Shown here: positions 44,010 through 51,877 of the stretch, piece after piece
Position numbering within the stretch: the stretch's first letter is position 1
How the letters are laid out: every line of letters starts with the position of its first letter
Assembly (NCBI RefSeq): GCF_014652235.1
Contig: NZ_BMYK01000017.1
Span: 1-64,000, forward strand
From: Pseudorhodoferax aquiterrae
GTDB lineage: Bacteria; Pseudomonadota; Gammaproteobacteria; Burkholderiales; Burkholderiaceae_C
Length of the DNA: 64,000 nucleotides
Direction: 5' to 3'
Program-made: the position numbers and the translations under genes
Notes under the pieces: generated by a model
Databases searched by the model: none
Told to the model about the DNA's origin: nothing
The model's input: only the letters and a program-made list of their open reading frames with translations

Positions 44010-45152
44010 ATGGCCTCCTGGATCTCGATGGACGAAGCCTGCCGCCAGCTCGGCGTGCGCGCGCAGACCGTGTACGCCTACGTGAGCCGCGGCAAGCTGG
44101 AGGTCATGCCCGACCCGGCCGACACGCGGCGCAGCCTGTACCGCGCCGAGCATGTGGCGGCCCTGGCCAAGCGCAAGCAGGCCGGCCGCAAGCACGAGAC
44201 GCTGGCCACCAACACCTTGTTCGGTGCCGAGCCCAGCATTCCCACGGCGCTGACGGCCTTCTTCAAGGGGCGGCCGCACTACCGCGGGCGCGACGCGGTG
44301 GCGCTGGCCGAATCGGCCACGCTGGAAGAGGCCGCACAGTGGATGTGGGAGGCCGAGCAGCCGGTGGACTTCGCTTCGGTCGGGGGCAAGCCCGCCGGCC
44401 CGGCCGGCCGCGCTGCCGCGTTCACGGCACTGGCACAGCTGGCCGCCTCGGGTCACTCCACGCGCGGGCGCCTCACGCGCGTGCTGCACCAGGAAGGGCA
44501 GGGCCTCGTGGGCCTGGTGGCCGATGCCTTCGGCGCCGCGCCGGGCAAGGGGCCGTTGCATGAGCGCCTGGCGCGCGGCTGGAAGCAGCCGCCGGCCGTG
44601 GCCGGGCTGCTGCGCACGGCCCTGGTGCTGCTGCTGGACCACGAGCTCACAAGCTCGGCCTTCGCGGCGCGCATCGCTTCGTCCAACGGCGCCTCGCTGC
44701 CGGCCTGTTTGCTCGCCGGGCTCACCACGCTGTCAGGCCCGCTGCACGGCGACGCCTCGGGCCGCGTGCGTGCGCTGTTCGCCGAGGTCGAGCGCCTGGG
44801 CGAGGAGCAGGTGCTGGCGCACTACCTGTCGACGGGCCAGCCCTTCGCAGGCTTCGGCCACTTCCTGTACCCGGACGGCGACCCGCGCGCGGCGGCCCTG
44901 CTGGCGCGCTTCGAGGCGCCGCCCGTGATCGCGCGCTTCATCGAACGCGTGACTGCGCTGACGGGCCTGCGGCCCAATGTGGACGTGGCGCTGGCCGCGC
45001 TGGTCGCGCACCACGGCCTGCCGCCCGATGCCGCCTTCGGCATCATGGCCACGGCGCGCAGCGTGGGGCTGCTGGCGCACAGCATCGAACAGCTGGGCGT
45101 GACGCAGGTGATCCGTCCGCGCGGGCGTTATGTGGGCGCCCTACCGGCGTGA
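44010..45152 (+). CDS. Citrate-synthase-family protein with N-terminal helix-turn-helix
   Basis: A 380-residue protein in two parts. Residues 1-60 are a MerR/excisionase-type DNA-binding domain (MASWISMDEACRQLGVRAQTVYAYVSRGKLEVMPDP, then RRSLYRAEHVAAL). Residues about 70-380 are a citrate synthase fold with the catalytic His in LLDHELTSSAF, PLHGDASGRV, GFGHFLYPDGDPR and the catalytic Asp region NVDVALAAL. Citrate synthases condense acetyl-CoA or a similar acyl-CoA with a 2-keto acid. The joined DNA-binding domain suggests a metabolite-sensing regulator or a regulated enzyme. It faces the carboxylate operon across AT-rich repeats. Confidence 0.88.
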   Translation: MASWISMDEACRQLGVRAQTVYAYVSRGKLEVMPDPADTRRSLYRAEHVAALAKRKQAGRKHETLATNTLFGAEPSIPTALTAFFKGRPHYRGRDAVALAESATLEEAAQWMWEAEQPVDFASVGGKPAGPAGRAAAFTALAQLAASGHSTRGRLTRVLHQEGQGLVGLVADAFGAAPGKGPLHERLARGWKQPPAVAGLLRTALVLLLDHELTSSAFAARIASSNGASLPACLLAGLTTLSGPLHGDASGRVRALFAEVERLGEEQVLAHYLSTGQPFAGFGHFLYPDGDPRAAALLARFEAPPVIARFIERVTALTGLRPNVDVALAALVAHHGLPPDAAFGIMATARSVGLLAHSIEQLGVTQVIRPRGRYVGALPA

Positions 45153-45155
45153 ATT

Positions 45156-45467
45156 TCAGTGGTAGTCGTCCTCGCGCTGGTGGCGGATGGCCGAGACGAG
45201 CACGAGGCTGTCGCTCTCGATGTGGAACAGGGCCACATACCCCGTGGCACCGAAGGGGATGACCAGTTCCCGCTCCAGCGGATCCTCCCAGGCCATGCGA
45301 CAGGTGAACGGGTTGCGCTGGAGAATGCGGAACTCTTCCTGGATGGCGTCCATGGCCCTGTCGGGCAGGTCGACATCGCCGTGCTGCAGTGCCTGGTCGA
45401 TCAGAAAGTCTTCGAGGCGCTGCAAATCCGCCAGCGCTTCAGCCGTCAGACGGACGATGTAACGCAC
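45156..45467 (-). CDS. RelE/ParE-family toxin
   Basis: A 103-residue toxin of the RelE/ParE fold. Pattern: MRYIVRLTAEALADLQRLEDFLIDQA at the start, a central RMAWEDPLERELVIPFG strand, and YVALFHIESDSLVLVSAIRHQREDDYH at the end; the terminal RHQREDDY is typical of ParE-type gyrase-targeting or RelE-type toxins. The GTG at 45467 begins the conserved fold 19 bases after the antitoxin stop; a TTG at 45509 inside the antitoxin gene would add a non-homologous leader. Convergent with the citrate-synthase-like gene. Confidence 0.85.
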   Translation of the reverse strand: MRYIVRLTAEALADLQRLEDFLIDQALQHGDVDLPDRAMDAIQEEFRILQRNPFTCRMAWEDPLERELVIPFGATGYVALFHIESDSLVLVSAIRHQREDDYH

Positions 45468-45486
45468 GGCAGCTTGCGGTGGTAAC

Positions 45487-45762
45487 TCAGGTTTTTCGCA
45501 GGGCCGCAATGCGTGCGTTCAGCCGCTCGCGCATGGCGGAAAGCGCGTCTTCCGCAGCGTACAGCTCGCCCGTCTTGCGGGCCTTGGCCAACGACGCACG
45601 GCCGCGCGCGATGAACGCCTGTTGGGCCTGGCGCCGACGTGCCGCGTCCAGCGTGGCTTTCTCGACGAACTGCGTGAGGGATTCGCCCTCGTGCAGCACG
45701 CGTTCAATCTCCTCGCGCACCGCAGGCGTGACCCGCACAGGGGGAAGTTGAGCGGTTTTCAT
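45487..45762 (-). CDS. Antitoxin, ribbon-helix-helix type
   Basis: A 91-residue protein. The N-terminal strand-helix-helix (QLPPVRVTPAVREEIERVLHEGESLTQFVEKAT) is a ribbon-helix-helix DNA-binding domain; the C-terminal half is a charged helix (EDALSAMRERLNARIAAL) that would wrap the toxin. It precedes the toxin in the operon, the normal order. The palindrome 12-25 bases upstream of the ATG is its likely operator, so the pair should self-repress. Confidence 0.82.
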   Translation of the reverse strand: MKTAQLPPVRVTPAVREEIERVLHEGESLTQFVEKATLDAARRRQAQQAFIARGRASLAKARKTGELYAAEDALSAMRERLNARIAALRKT

Positions 45763-45773
45763 GGGCTGATCGT

Positions 45774-45787
45774 ATAGCAGTTGCTAT
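45774..45787. promoter_or_regulatory. Toxin-antitoxin operator palindrome
   Basis: ATAGCA-GT-TGCTAT is a perfect 6+2+6 palindrome 12 bases before the antitoxin start. Read on the minus strand it abuts tatacg, a plausible -10 element. Ribbon-helix-helix antitoxins bind such short palindromes over their own promoter. Confidence 0.6.
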
Positions 45788-45821
45788 GCGTGCGCCCGTT
45801 CAGGACCCGCGTGACGCAGCA

Positions 45822-47036
45822 TCAGCCCCCGACGTTGCATTCCCGCCGCAGCAGCGCCAGCGCGTCCGCCGTGGCATGCACCTGGTCGCTGCGCAGCACG
45901 GGCTCGGCTTCGGCGATGAAGGCATTCCACAGCTGCAGGTAGTCGCCGCGCAGATCTGCGGGCGCATGCTCGGCGATGAACCGGCGCGGCAGGTCGGCAT
46001 CGAGCCCCGACTTCTGGATCTTCTTGACCAGGGCCAGCGCGGTCTTCTCGCTGATCAGCGTGGCGTGCCTGCCGCCCGTGGCGATGCGCAGGAACAGCGT
46101 CAGCAGCGCGCTGTCGTCGCCGTGGCCCTCGGTGGCCTTGTCCCACACGGCGCTGGTGCTGCGGGCGTGGTGCTCGATCTCGGCCAGCGGGTCCTCGGAC
46201 CAGAAGTAGCGGCCCAGAAAGGCCGGCGTCTGGTCGAACAGCCTGCGCACGCCGACCGAGGCGTCGAGGATCCGGGGCAGGTCCTGCACGATGGAGTCCA
46301 GCACGGACCGAACGACCGCAGCATAGGGGGCCGGCAGGTCGCTGGGCGGGCCCAGGGGCACCTGGGCCGGCGCCGCGTACTTCTTGCGCAGGCCCTGCAC
46401 CATCTTCTCGAAGGCGGGCCAGTCCGGCATGGCATTGCGCCGGCAGGCGCGCACGAGCAGGGCGGTGCGCAGCACGGCCTCGGCATCCTTGCCGGCGTCT
46501 TCCAGGTCGTCGGCGTCCAGCCCGAACTGCGCGGCCATCCAGACGGCGGCCTCCACCAGCGTCGCGGCATGGCTGCGCGCGGCACGCTCGGCCTGGACCT
46601 CGGTCAGGCTGCGCAGCGACCACTTGGCCAGCAAGGGGATGTGCTTGTCCTCGAAGACGCGCTCTTCCTGCATGCCGAAGTGGCTGCTCTGCGGCATCAC
46701 GATCAGCGCCTTGAGCATGTCCGAGCCGCCCTTGGAGCGCGACAGCAGGCTGTGGTCGCGCAGGGACTGGGCCGCGCGGTCCAGGTCGCCGTCGCAGGAA
46801 TCCTCCAGGTACAGGCTCACGAGGTTGACCAGGCGCGTGCGCGCCAGTTCCAGGTCGGGCCGCAGGTATTCCGTGCCGAAGTAGCGCGCGATCTGCACCA
46901 TGCCCTTGGGCGCCTCCTGGCACATCGCGGCCAGCTTCTCGGGCACGAGGATGCCGTGGCGCACGCCATGCTGCAGCGCCCTCTCGAAGAAGGGGCGCTC
47001 GTCGAACAGCGCGATGGCTTGGGCAGCCTGTTCCAT
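45822..47036 (-). CDS. Conserved hypothetical protein, 404 residues (J-domain operon)
   Basis: I do not recognise a family. The protein is soluble and mainly helical, with no signal peptide or membrane segment. Landmarks: FERALQHGVRHGILVPEKLAAMC near the start, a QSSHFGMQEERVFEDKHIPLLAKWSLRSLTE stretch in the middle, CRRNAMPDWP and a helical C-terminus ending RRECNVGG. Its ATG overlaps the stop of the upstream gene (ATGA, 47033-47036). Last gene of a four-gene operon headed by a J-domain protein. Role unknown; it may be a client or regulator of the chaperone. Confidence 0.75.
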   Translation of the reverse strand: MEQAAQAIALFDERPFFERALQHGVRHGILVPEKLAAMCQEAPKGMVQIARYFGTEYLRPDLELARTRLVNLVSLYLEDSCDGDLDRAAQSLRDHSLLSRSKGGSDMLKALIVMPQSSHFGMQEERVFEDKHIPLLAKWSLRSLTEVQAERAARSHAATLVEAAVWMAAQFGLDADDLEDAGKDAEAVLRTALLVRACRRNAMPDWPAFEKMVQGLRKKYAAPAQVPLGPPSDLPAPYAAVVRSVLDSIVQDLPRILDASVGVRRLFDQTPAFLGRYFWSEDPLAEIEHHARSTSAVWDKATEGHGDDSALLTLFLRIATGGRHATLISEKTALALVKKIQKSGLDADLPRRFIAEHAPADLRGDYLQLWNAFIAEAEPVLRSDQVHATADALALLRRECNVGG

Positions 47037-47785
47037 CAGATCGCGGACTCTTCGTCGTCCTCGCGCGCGGCGGGGGTGCTGCGGCCGCGGTCGGTGTCCT
47101 TGGTTTCCACGCGCGCGTCCTCGTCGCCGGCCTCTTCCTCGTCCTCGGTGCCCAGGTGGTGGGCGCGCGCCTGGGCGCGCAGCACCAGCAGCATCTCGGT
47201 GAACAGGTCGGGGCACTCGTAGCGCATCAGCCAGGCCAGTTCCATCCAGTCCTGGTCGGCCACTTCCTCGCGCTCGACGCGCGGGCTGGCGTAGGCCGAT
47301 CCCAGCAGCGCCTGCTCGGACAGCATCTCGCCGTCTTCCTCCACGGTGTCGAAGGTGCCGGTGCGCGCGAAGGCTTCGATGCGGGCCCACTTCTCGGCGA
47401 AGTAGTTGGCCATGGCCTCGCTGCCGCCTTCCAGGTCGCCCACGGCGGTCAGGAAGGCGACGGGGTCGGCGTCCTCGCGGAAGACGATGGAGTTCACCAT
47501 GCCGCGCAGGTGCGTGTGCGTGAGGTCCTTGTAGCGCTTCTCGATGACGATGGCGCGCGCGAACTGCTCGGGCGTGACCAGCAGGTTCACGACCGATTCG
47601 CGCGAGGGGTCGTACTCGCGCATGATGGCCAGCACGTCCTTGGGCGCGAGCTCGTCCAGCACCACCATCAACGCGCGGTCGCCCTCGGCGTCGGCCAGCT
47701 CGGTGAGGGCCGATTCGGCGCCGGCGATGTCGCCTGCGGCGATCAGGCTCTGGGTTTTCTCGATCAGGGCGAGGTGGTTGCTCAT
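47036..47785 (-). CDS. Conserved hypothetical protein, 249 residues (J-domain operon)
   Basis: Family not recognised. The N-terminal half is helical repeat-like (LIAAGDIAGAESALTELADAEGDRALMVVLDELAPKDVLAIMREYD), resembling paired helices of TPR or HEAT type by composition. The centre has EGGSEAMANYFAEKWARIEAF, and the C-terminal 45 residues are highly acidic and disordered (EDEEEAGDED...). No signal peptide. It starts one base after the previous gene's stop and overlaps the next start. Likely part of one protein complex with its neighbours. Confidence 0.75.
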   Translation of the reverse strand: MSNHLALIEKTQSLIAAGDIAGAESALTELADAEGDRALMVVLDELAPKDVLAIMREYDPSRESVVNLLVTPEQFARAIVIEKRYKDLTHTHLRGMVNSIVFREDADPVAFLTAVGDLEGGSEAMANYFAEKWARIEAFARTGTFDTVEEDGEMLSEQALLGSAYASPRVEREEVADQDWMELAWLMRYECPDLFTEMLLVLRAQARAHHLGTEDEEEAGDEDARVETKDTDRGRSTPAAREDDEESAI

Positions 47786-47786
47786 G

Positions 47787-48362
47787 TCACTCCTTGCGGT
47801 CGAAGCCTTGCTCGGCCATCCAGTCGGCGCGCGCGTCTTCGCGGGTCTGGGCGTCGGCATCGTCCAGGTCGTCGGCCGAGAGGGGCTGGCGTTCTTCGTC
47901 GTCGCGGTCGTCGTCGTGCTCGGCATCCACGTCGTCCGCGTCGTCGCCCTGGTCCGCGCCACCGGCGGCCTGCCGGGTGCTCCCCACCATGTATTCCAGC
48001 GCGGCGGCCACGCTGAGGAAGTTGTCGCCGGCCGGGTGCTTGCGCAGCTGCTGCACCGTGGCCTGCGCCCAGGGGGCGATCACGATGTTCTGCTGCAGGC
48101 TGTCCCAGGCGGTCAGGTTGCCGGCTTCGCAGGCCAGCAGGCGCTCCATGGCCGGGCCGGAGCGGAACTGGAAGGCCTTGTGCAGCACCACGGCCACCAT
48201 CTCGGGGCTCAGCTCGAGCATGGCGACCAGGAAGCCGATTTCCTTGCGCCGTTCGGCCAGCCGCCGGTCCAGCACATTGGCGCCCTCGGAGTCCTGGCGC
48301 ATGTCGTCGAGTTCGGCCAGGTAGGCGGTGCGCAGGTTGCGGAAGAAAGGAGAAACGTGCAT
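47787..48362 (-). CDS. Conserved hypothetical protein, 191 residues (J-domain operon)
   Basis: Family not recognised. A helical N-terminal region (FFRNLRTAYLAELDDMRQDSEGANVLDRRLAERRKEIGFL) is followed by a compact domain with AFQFRSGPAMERLLACEAGNLTAWDSLQQNIVIAP. The C-terminal 60 residues are extremely acidic, with long Asp/Glu runs (about 137-180), a composition seen in chaperone-binding or histone-mimic tails. It lies 5 bases after the J-domain gene. Acidic tails recur in the next gene of the operon. Confidence 0.75.
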   Translation of the reverse strand: MHVSPFFRNLRTAYLAELDDMRQDSEGANVLDRRLAERRKEIGFLVAMLELSPEMVAVVLHKAFQFRSGPAMERLLACEAGNLTAWDSLQQNIVIAPWAQATVQQLRKHPAGDNFLSVAAALEYMVGSTRQAAGGADQGDDADDVDAEHDDDRDDEERQPLSADDLDDADAQTREDARADWMAEQGFDRKE

Positions 48363-48367
48363 CGGGG

Positions 48368-48643
48368 CTAAATGAGCTTCTGGAAATACTCTGCCCAGAT
48401 CCCACGCGCCGTTTCCAGCGGGTCGTCGAGCAGGTTGCGCTTGCGGTTGTTGTCGTAGGCCTCGCGCCTGGCCTCGTCGCCCAGCACCTCGTAGGCCTCC
48501 TGGACGGCGCGGAACCGCGCGGCGGCATCGGGTGCGGTGCTGCGGTCCGGGTGGTGCAGGGCGGCCTGGTGGCGGTAGGCCTTCTTGATGTCCGCCAGGC
48601 TCGCGCCAGGGCTGACACCCAGGGCGAGATAGTGGTCTTGCAT
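48368..48643 (-). CDS. Single J-domain (DnaJ-like) protein
   Basis: A 91-residue protein consisting of the J-domain only: YLALGVSPGASLADIKKAYRHQAALHHPDRS with the catalytic H31-P32-D33, then AVQEAYEVLGDEARREAYD of helices III-IV, and a short tail (LLDDPLETARGIWAEYFQKLI). The HPD motif stimulates the ATPase of an Hsp70 (DnaK), so the protein would recruit DnaK to a specific client. It lacks the G/F region and zinc finger of DnaJ. First gene of the operon; the three unknown genes downstream are natural candidates for clients. Confidence 0.9.
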   Translation of the reverse strand: MQDHYLALGVSPGASLADIKKAYRHQAALHHPDRSTAPDAAARFRAVQEAYEVLGDEARREAYDNNRKRNLLDDPLETARGIWAEYFQKLI

Positions 48644-48773
48644 GCGGTGGCTGGTTGCGGTCCGCCGAGGGCTGCGAACGGCAAAAGGCGGCAATTGTAG
48701 AAGGGCGCGCGGCATGCCGTGGCGCGCAGCGCCGCAGCAGGCCCGGGGCCAGTGGGGCGGTTGCGCAGATCTG

Positions 48774-48806
48774 CTGACACTTCAACAATCGTTGTATAGT
48801 CGATGT
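48774..48806 (+). promoter_or_regulatory. ars operon promoter/operator, apparently leaderless
   Basis: A -35-like ctgaca (48774-48779) and -10-like tatagt (48795-48800) are separated by 15 bases. The palindrome CAACaatcGTTG (48783-48794) lies between them, the usual place for an ArsR operator. The ATG at 48807 is 7 bases after the -10 box, so transcription would begin on or very near the start codon, giving a leaderless arsR mRNA. Confidence 0.6.
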
Positions 48807-49130
48807 ATGGACGAAACCGATGCCGTGCAATCCCTCGCAGCCCTGGCCCATGGCATGCGCTTGCGCGTGTTCCGCGCCCTGGTGGTGGCGGGCGCCGATG
48901 GCCTGGTGCCGGGCGCACTGGCCGGGCAGTTGCAGGTGGCGCCCAACGCACTGTCGTTCCACCTCAAGGAGCTGAGCCACGCCGGCCTGGTGACGCAGGA
49001 GCGCCAGGGCCGCAACCTGGTCTACCGCGCTTCGTTCGAGACCATGAACGGCTTGCTGGCCTACCTCACCGACAACTGCTGCGAGGGGGCGGCCTGCGCC
49101 GTCACCGAAGCGGCGCCTTGCCGCTGCTGA
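48807..49130 (+). CDS. arsR: ArsR-family As(III)-responsive repressor
   Basis: A 107-residue winged-helix repressor. The DNA-recognition region is VAPNALSFHLKELSHAGLVTQERQGRNLVYRASF. The arsenite site is C-terminal: C91, C92 and C97, plus C105 and C107, close to the Acidithiobacillus-type ArsR (C95/C96/C102) and unlike E. coli ArsR, which uses a CVC in a helix. It represses the operon until As(III) binds. The ATG at 48807 fits the fold; an out-of-frame ATG at 48803 is ignored. An operator palindrome lies directly upstream. Confidence 0.93.
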   Translation: MDETDAVQSLAALAHGMRLRVFRALVVAGADGLVPGALAGQLQVAPNALSFHLKELSHAGLVTQERQGRNLVYRASFETMNGLLAYLTDNCCEGAACAVTEAAPCRC

Positions 49131-49152
49131 GCAACCAAGCACCGACCACGCC

Positions 49153-49650
49153 ATGACCACCCCTCCTGCCCTGAACGTGCTGTTCATCTGCACCGGCAAC
49201 TCGGCCCGCTCCATCCTGGCCGAAGCCATGCTCAACCAGCTCGGCCGCGGGCACTTCCGCGCCTTCTCGGCCGGCAGCCAGCCCAGGGGCCGCGTGCATC
49301 CGCTGGCGCTGCAGACGCTGCGCCACCTGCATTTCGACGACACCGGCTTGTCCAGCAAGAGCTGGGGCGTGTTCGCCGAGCCCGATGCGCCGCGCATGGA
49401 CTTCGTGATCACGGTCTGCGACCAGGCCGCCGGTGAGGTCTGTCCGGTGTGGCCAGGCCAACCGATCACGGCGCACTGGGGTGTGGCCGATCCGGCTGCG
49501 GTGGAAGGCTCGGACGATGCGAAGCGGCATGCCTTCTTGGACATGGCCGTCACGCTCAAGCGACGCACCGAGTTCCTGCTGGCGCTGCCGCTGGCCAAGC
49601 TGGAGACGCTGGCCATCCAGCGCGAAGTGCGCGACATCGGAAAACGTTGA
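49153..49650 (+). CDS. Arsenate reductase, low-molecular-weight phosphatase type (first copy)
   Basis: A 165-residue LMW-PTP-like enzyme. The catalytic P-loop is CTGNSARS near residue 13, followed by SSKSWGVFA and VITVCDQAAGEVCPVWPG, which supplies the further cysteines for the disulfide relay used with thioredoxin or mycothiol-type donors. It reduces arsenate to arsenite. First of three reductases in the operon; the tail after HWGVADPA is longer than in the second copy. Confidence 0.88.
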   Translation: MTTPPALNVLFICTGNSARSILAEAMLNQLGRGHFRAFSAGSQPRGRVHPLALQTLRHLHFDDTGLSSKSWGVFAEPDAPRMDFVITVCDQAAGEVCPVWPGQPITAHWGVADPAAVEGSDDAKRHAFLDMAVTLKRRTEFLLALPLAKLETLAIQREVRDIGKR

Positions 49651-49651
49651 G

Positions 49652-50137
49652 ATGACGACGAACATCCTGATCCTGTGCACCCACAACTCCGCGCGCAGCG
49701 TGCTGGCCGAAGGCATGCTCAACCACTGGGCGCGGCAGCTGGGTGCCGACCTGCGCGCCCACAGCGCCGGCAGCGCCCCCAGCGGGCGCATCAACCCGCT
49801 GGCCACCGAGGTGCTGCAGGCCGCGGGCATCGACACCGCCGGCCACCGCAGCAAGAGCTGGGACGAATTCACCGGCGATGCCGCGCCGCGCATGCGCGTG
49901 GTGATCACCGTGTGCGACAGCGCGGCCAACGAGACCTGTCCGTACTGGCCTGGGTCGCCGGTGCAGGTCCACTGGGGCTACCCGGATCCGTCGAACGCCG
50001 GCAGCAACGCCGACGAGAAGCGCGCCGCCTTCGAGGCCACGCGCCGGGCCATCGGTGAACGCATGCGCGCACTGGCGCAGCTGCCGTTCGACACGCTGGA
50101 CGACGCGCAGCTGCGCGCCGCGCTGCAACGCCTCTGA
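49652..50137 (+). CDS. Arsenate reductase, low-molecular-weight phosphatase type (second copy)
   Basis: A 161-residue paralogue of the preceding gene. P-loop CTHNSARS, then HRSKSWDEF and VITVCDSAANETCPYWPGSPVQVHWGYPDPS. By eye it shares the fold and cysteine pattern but many other residues differ, so the two are not a recent duplication. The start is one base after the previous stop. It would work with a different reductant partner or at different arsenate levels. Confidence 0.88.
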   Translation: MTTNILILCTHNSARSVLAEGMLNHWARQLGADLRAHSAGSAPSGRINPLATEVLQAAGIDTAGHRSKSWDEFTGDAAPRMRVVITVCDSAANETCPYWPGSPVQVHWGYPDPSNAGSNADEKRAAFEATRRAIGERMRALAQLPFDTLDDAQLRAALQRL

Positions 50138-50212
50138 ACCTTCTTCGGCCGGCCTGCCGTGGCGCCGCCACGGCGGCCGTCCTGCGCCACGTCATCTTCT
50201 TCGCCACGCACC

Positions 50213-51425
50213 ATGCCCGCTGCCATCCTCATCTTCCTGTTCACGCTGGTGCTCGTCATCTGGCAGCCGCGCGGGCTGGGCATCGGCTGGAGCGCCTCGC
50301 TCGGCGCCGTGCTCGCGCTGCTGTTCGGCGTGGTGCAGCTGGCCGACATCCCGGTGGTCTGGCGGATCGTCTGGAACGCCACCGCCACCTTCGTGGCCGT
50401 GATCGTCATCAGCCTGCTGCTGGACGAGGCCGGCTTCTTCGAATGGGCCGCACTGCACGTGGCGCGCTGGGGTGGCGGGCGCGGCACGCGGCTGTTCGCC
50501 TTCATCGTGTTGCTGGGCGCGGCCGTGGCGGCGCTGTTCGCCAACGATGGCGCGGCGCTGATCCTCACGCCCATCGTGATGGCCATGCTGGTGGCGCTGG
50601 GCTTCTCGCCGGCCGCCCAACATCGTCTCGGCCGACTTCTTCCGTCTGGGCTTCACGCAGTACGCGGCCGTGATGGTGCCGGTCGACATCGCCGCCGTGC
50701 TGGCCAGCCTGCTGGTGCTGCTGCTGTACTTCCGGCGCAGCATTCCGGCCAGCTACGACATGGCGCAGCTGAAAGCGCCAGCCGCCGCGATCCGCGATGC
50801 GGCCACCTTCCGCGCCGGCTGGGTGGTGCTGGTGCTGCTGCTGGTGGGCTTCTTCGGTCTGGAGCCGCTGGGCGTGCCGGTCAGCGCGGTGGCGGCGGGG
50901 GGCGCGGTGCTGCTGCTGGCGGTGGCGGGCAGGGGCCGTGTCATCAGCACGCGCCGTGTGCTGCACGGTGCGCCCTGGCAGATCGTGGTGTTCTCGCTGG
51001 GCATGTACCTGGTGGTCTACGGCCTGCGCAACGCCGGGCTGACGGACCGCATCGCCACGCTGCTGGACTGGTTCGCGCAGGGCGGCGTCTGGGGCGCGGC
51101 GCTGGGTACGGGCGTGCTCACGGCGCTGCTGTCCTCGGTCATGAACAACATGCCCACGGTGCTGATCGGCGCGCTGTCCATCGACGCCTCGCAGGCCAGC
51201 GGCGTGGTGAAGGAGGCCATGGTCTACGCCAATGTGATCGGCTGCGACCTGGGCCCCAAGATCACGCCCATCGGCAGCCTGGCCACGCTGCTGTGGCTGC
51301 ACGTGCTGCAGAAGAAGGGCACGACCATCGCCTGGGGCGACTACTTCCGCGTGGGCATCGTGCTGACGCTGCCCGTGCTGCTGGTGACGCTGGCCGCTCT
51401 GGCACTGCGCCTCAGCCTGGCCTGA
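50213..51425 (+). pseudogene. arsB: ArsB-type arsenite efflux permease, internal deletion and frameshift
   Basis: The first 133 residues (from 50213) match ArsB TM segments, ending [18 protein letters not shown]. The frame then breaks at 50606-50620. A different frame continues correctly with [27 protein letters not shown] and the rest of ArsB ([42 protein letters not shown]) to the stop at 51425. About 26-28 residues are missing between (family consensus ...[21 protein letters not shown]...). Total length would otherwise fit ArsB (about 430). The gap plus shift implies a loss of about 77-83 bases, so no functional pump is made unless this is an assembly error. Confidence 0.85.
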
Positions 51426-51445
51426 ACATCAACAAGGAACCGACC

Positions 51446-51877
51446 ATGAGCACCATCACGATCTACCACAACCCGGCCTGCGGCACCTCGCGCAACGTGC
51501 TGGCCCTGATCCGCAACACGGGCGAAGAGCCGCAGGTCATCGAGTACCTCAAGACACCGCCCGACCGCGCGACGCTGCAGCGCCTGATCGCGGCCATGGG
51601 CATCACGCCGCGCGAACTGCTGCGCGAGAAGGGCACGCCCTATGCCGAGCTGGGGCTGGACCGACCCGGGTGGACCGACGCGCAGCTGATCGACCACATG
51701 CTGCAGCATCCCATCCTGATCAACCGGCCCATCGTCGTGACGCCGCTGGGCACGCGGCTGTGCCGGCCCTCCGAGGCCGTGCTCGACCTGCTGCCGCGCC
51801 CGCAGCAGGGCGCGTTCGCCAAGGAAGACGGCGAAGCCGTCGTCGACGCGAAAGGCCAGCGCGTTGCCAAGCCCTGA
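51446..51877 (+). CDS. arsC: Arsenate reductase, glutaredoxin-dependent type
   Basis: A 143-residue enzyme of the E. coli plasmid ArsC family, unrelated to the two LMW-PTP copies. The catalytic Cys is in [11 protein letters not shown]; arginines of the arsenate site occur in [28 protein letters not shown]. It reduces arsenate with glutathione and glutaredoxin. It overlaps the arsH gene by 14 bases at its 3' end. Confidence 0.92.
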   Translation: MSTITIYHNPACGTSRNVLALIRNTGEEPQVIEYLKTPPDRATLQRLIAAMGITPRELLREKGTPYAELGLDRPGWTDAQLIDHMLQHPILINRPIVVTPLGTRLCRPSEAVLDLLPRPQQGAFAKEDGEAVVDAKGQRVAKP

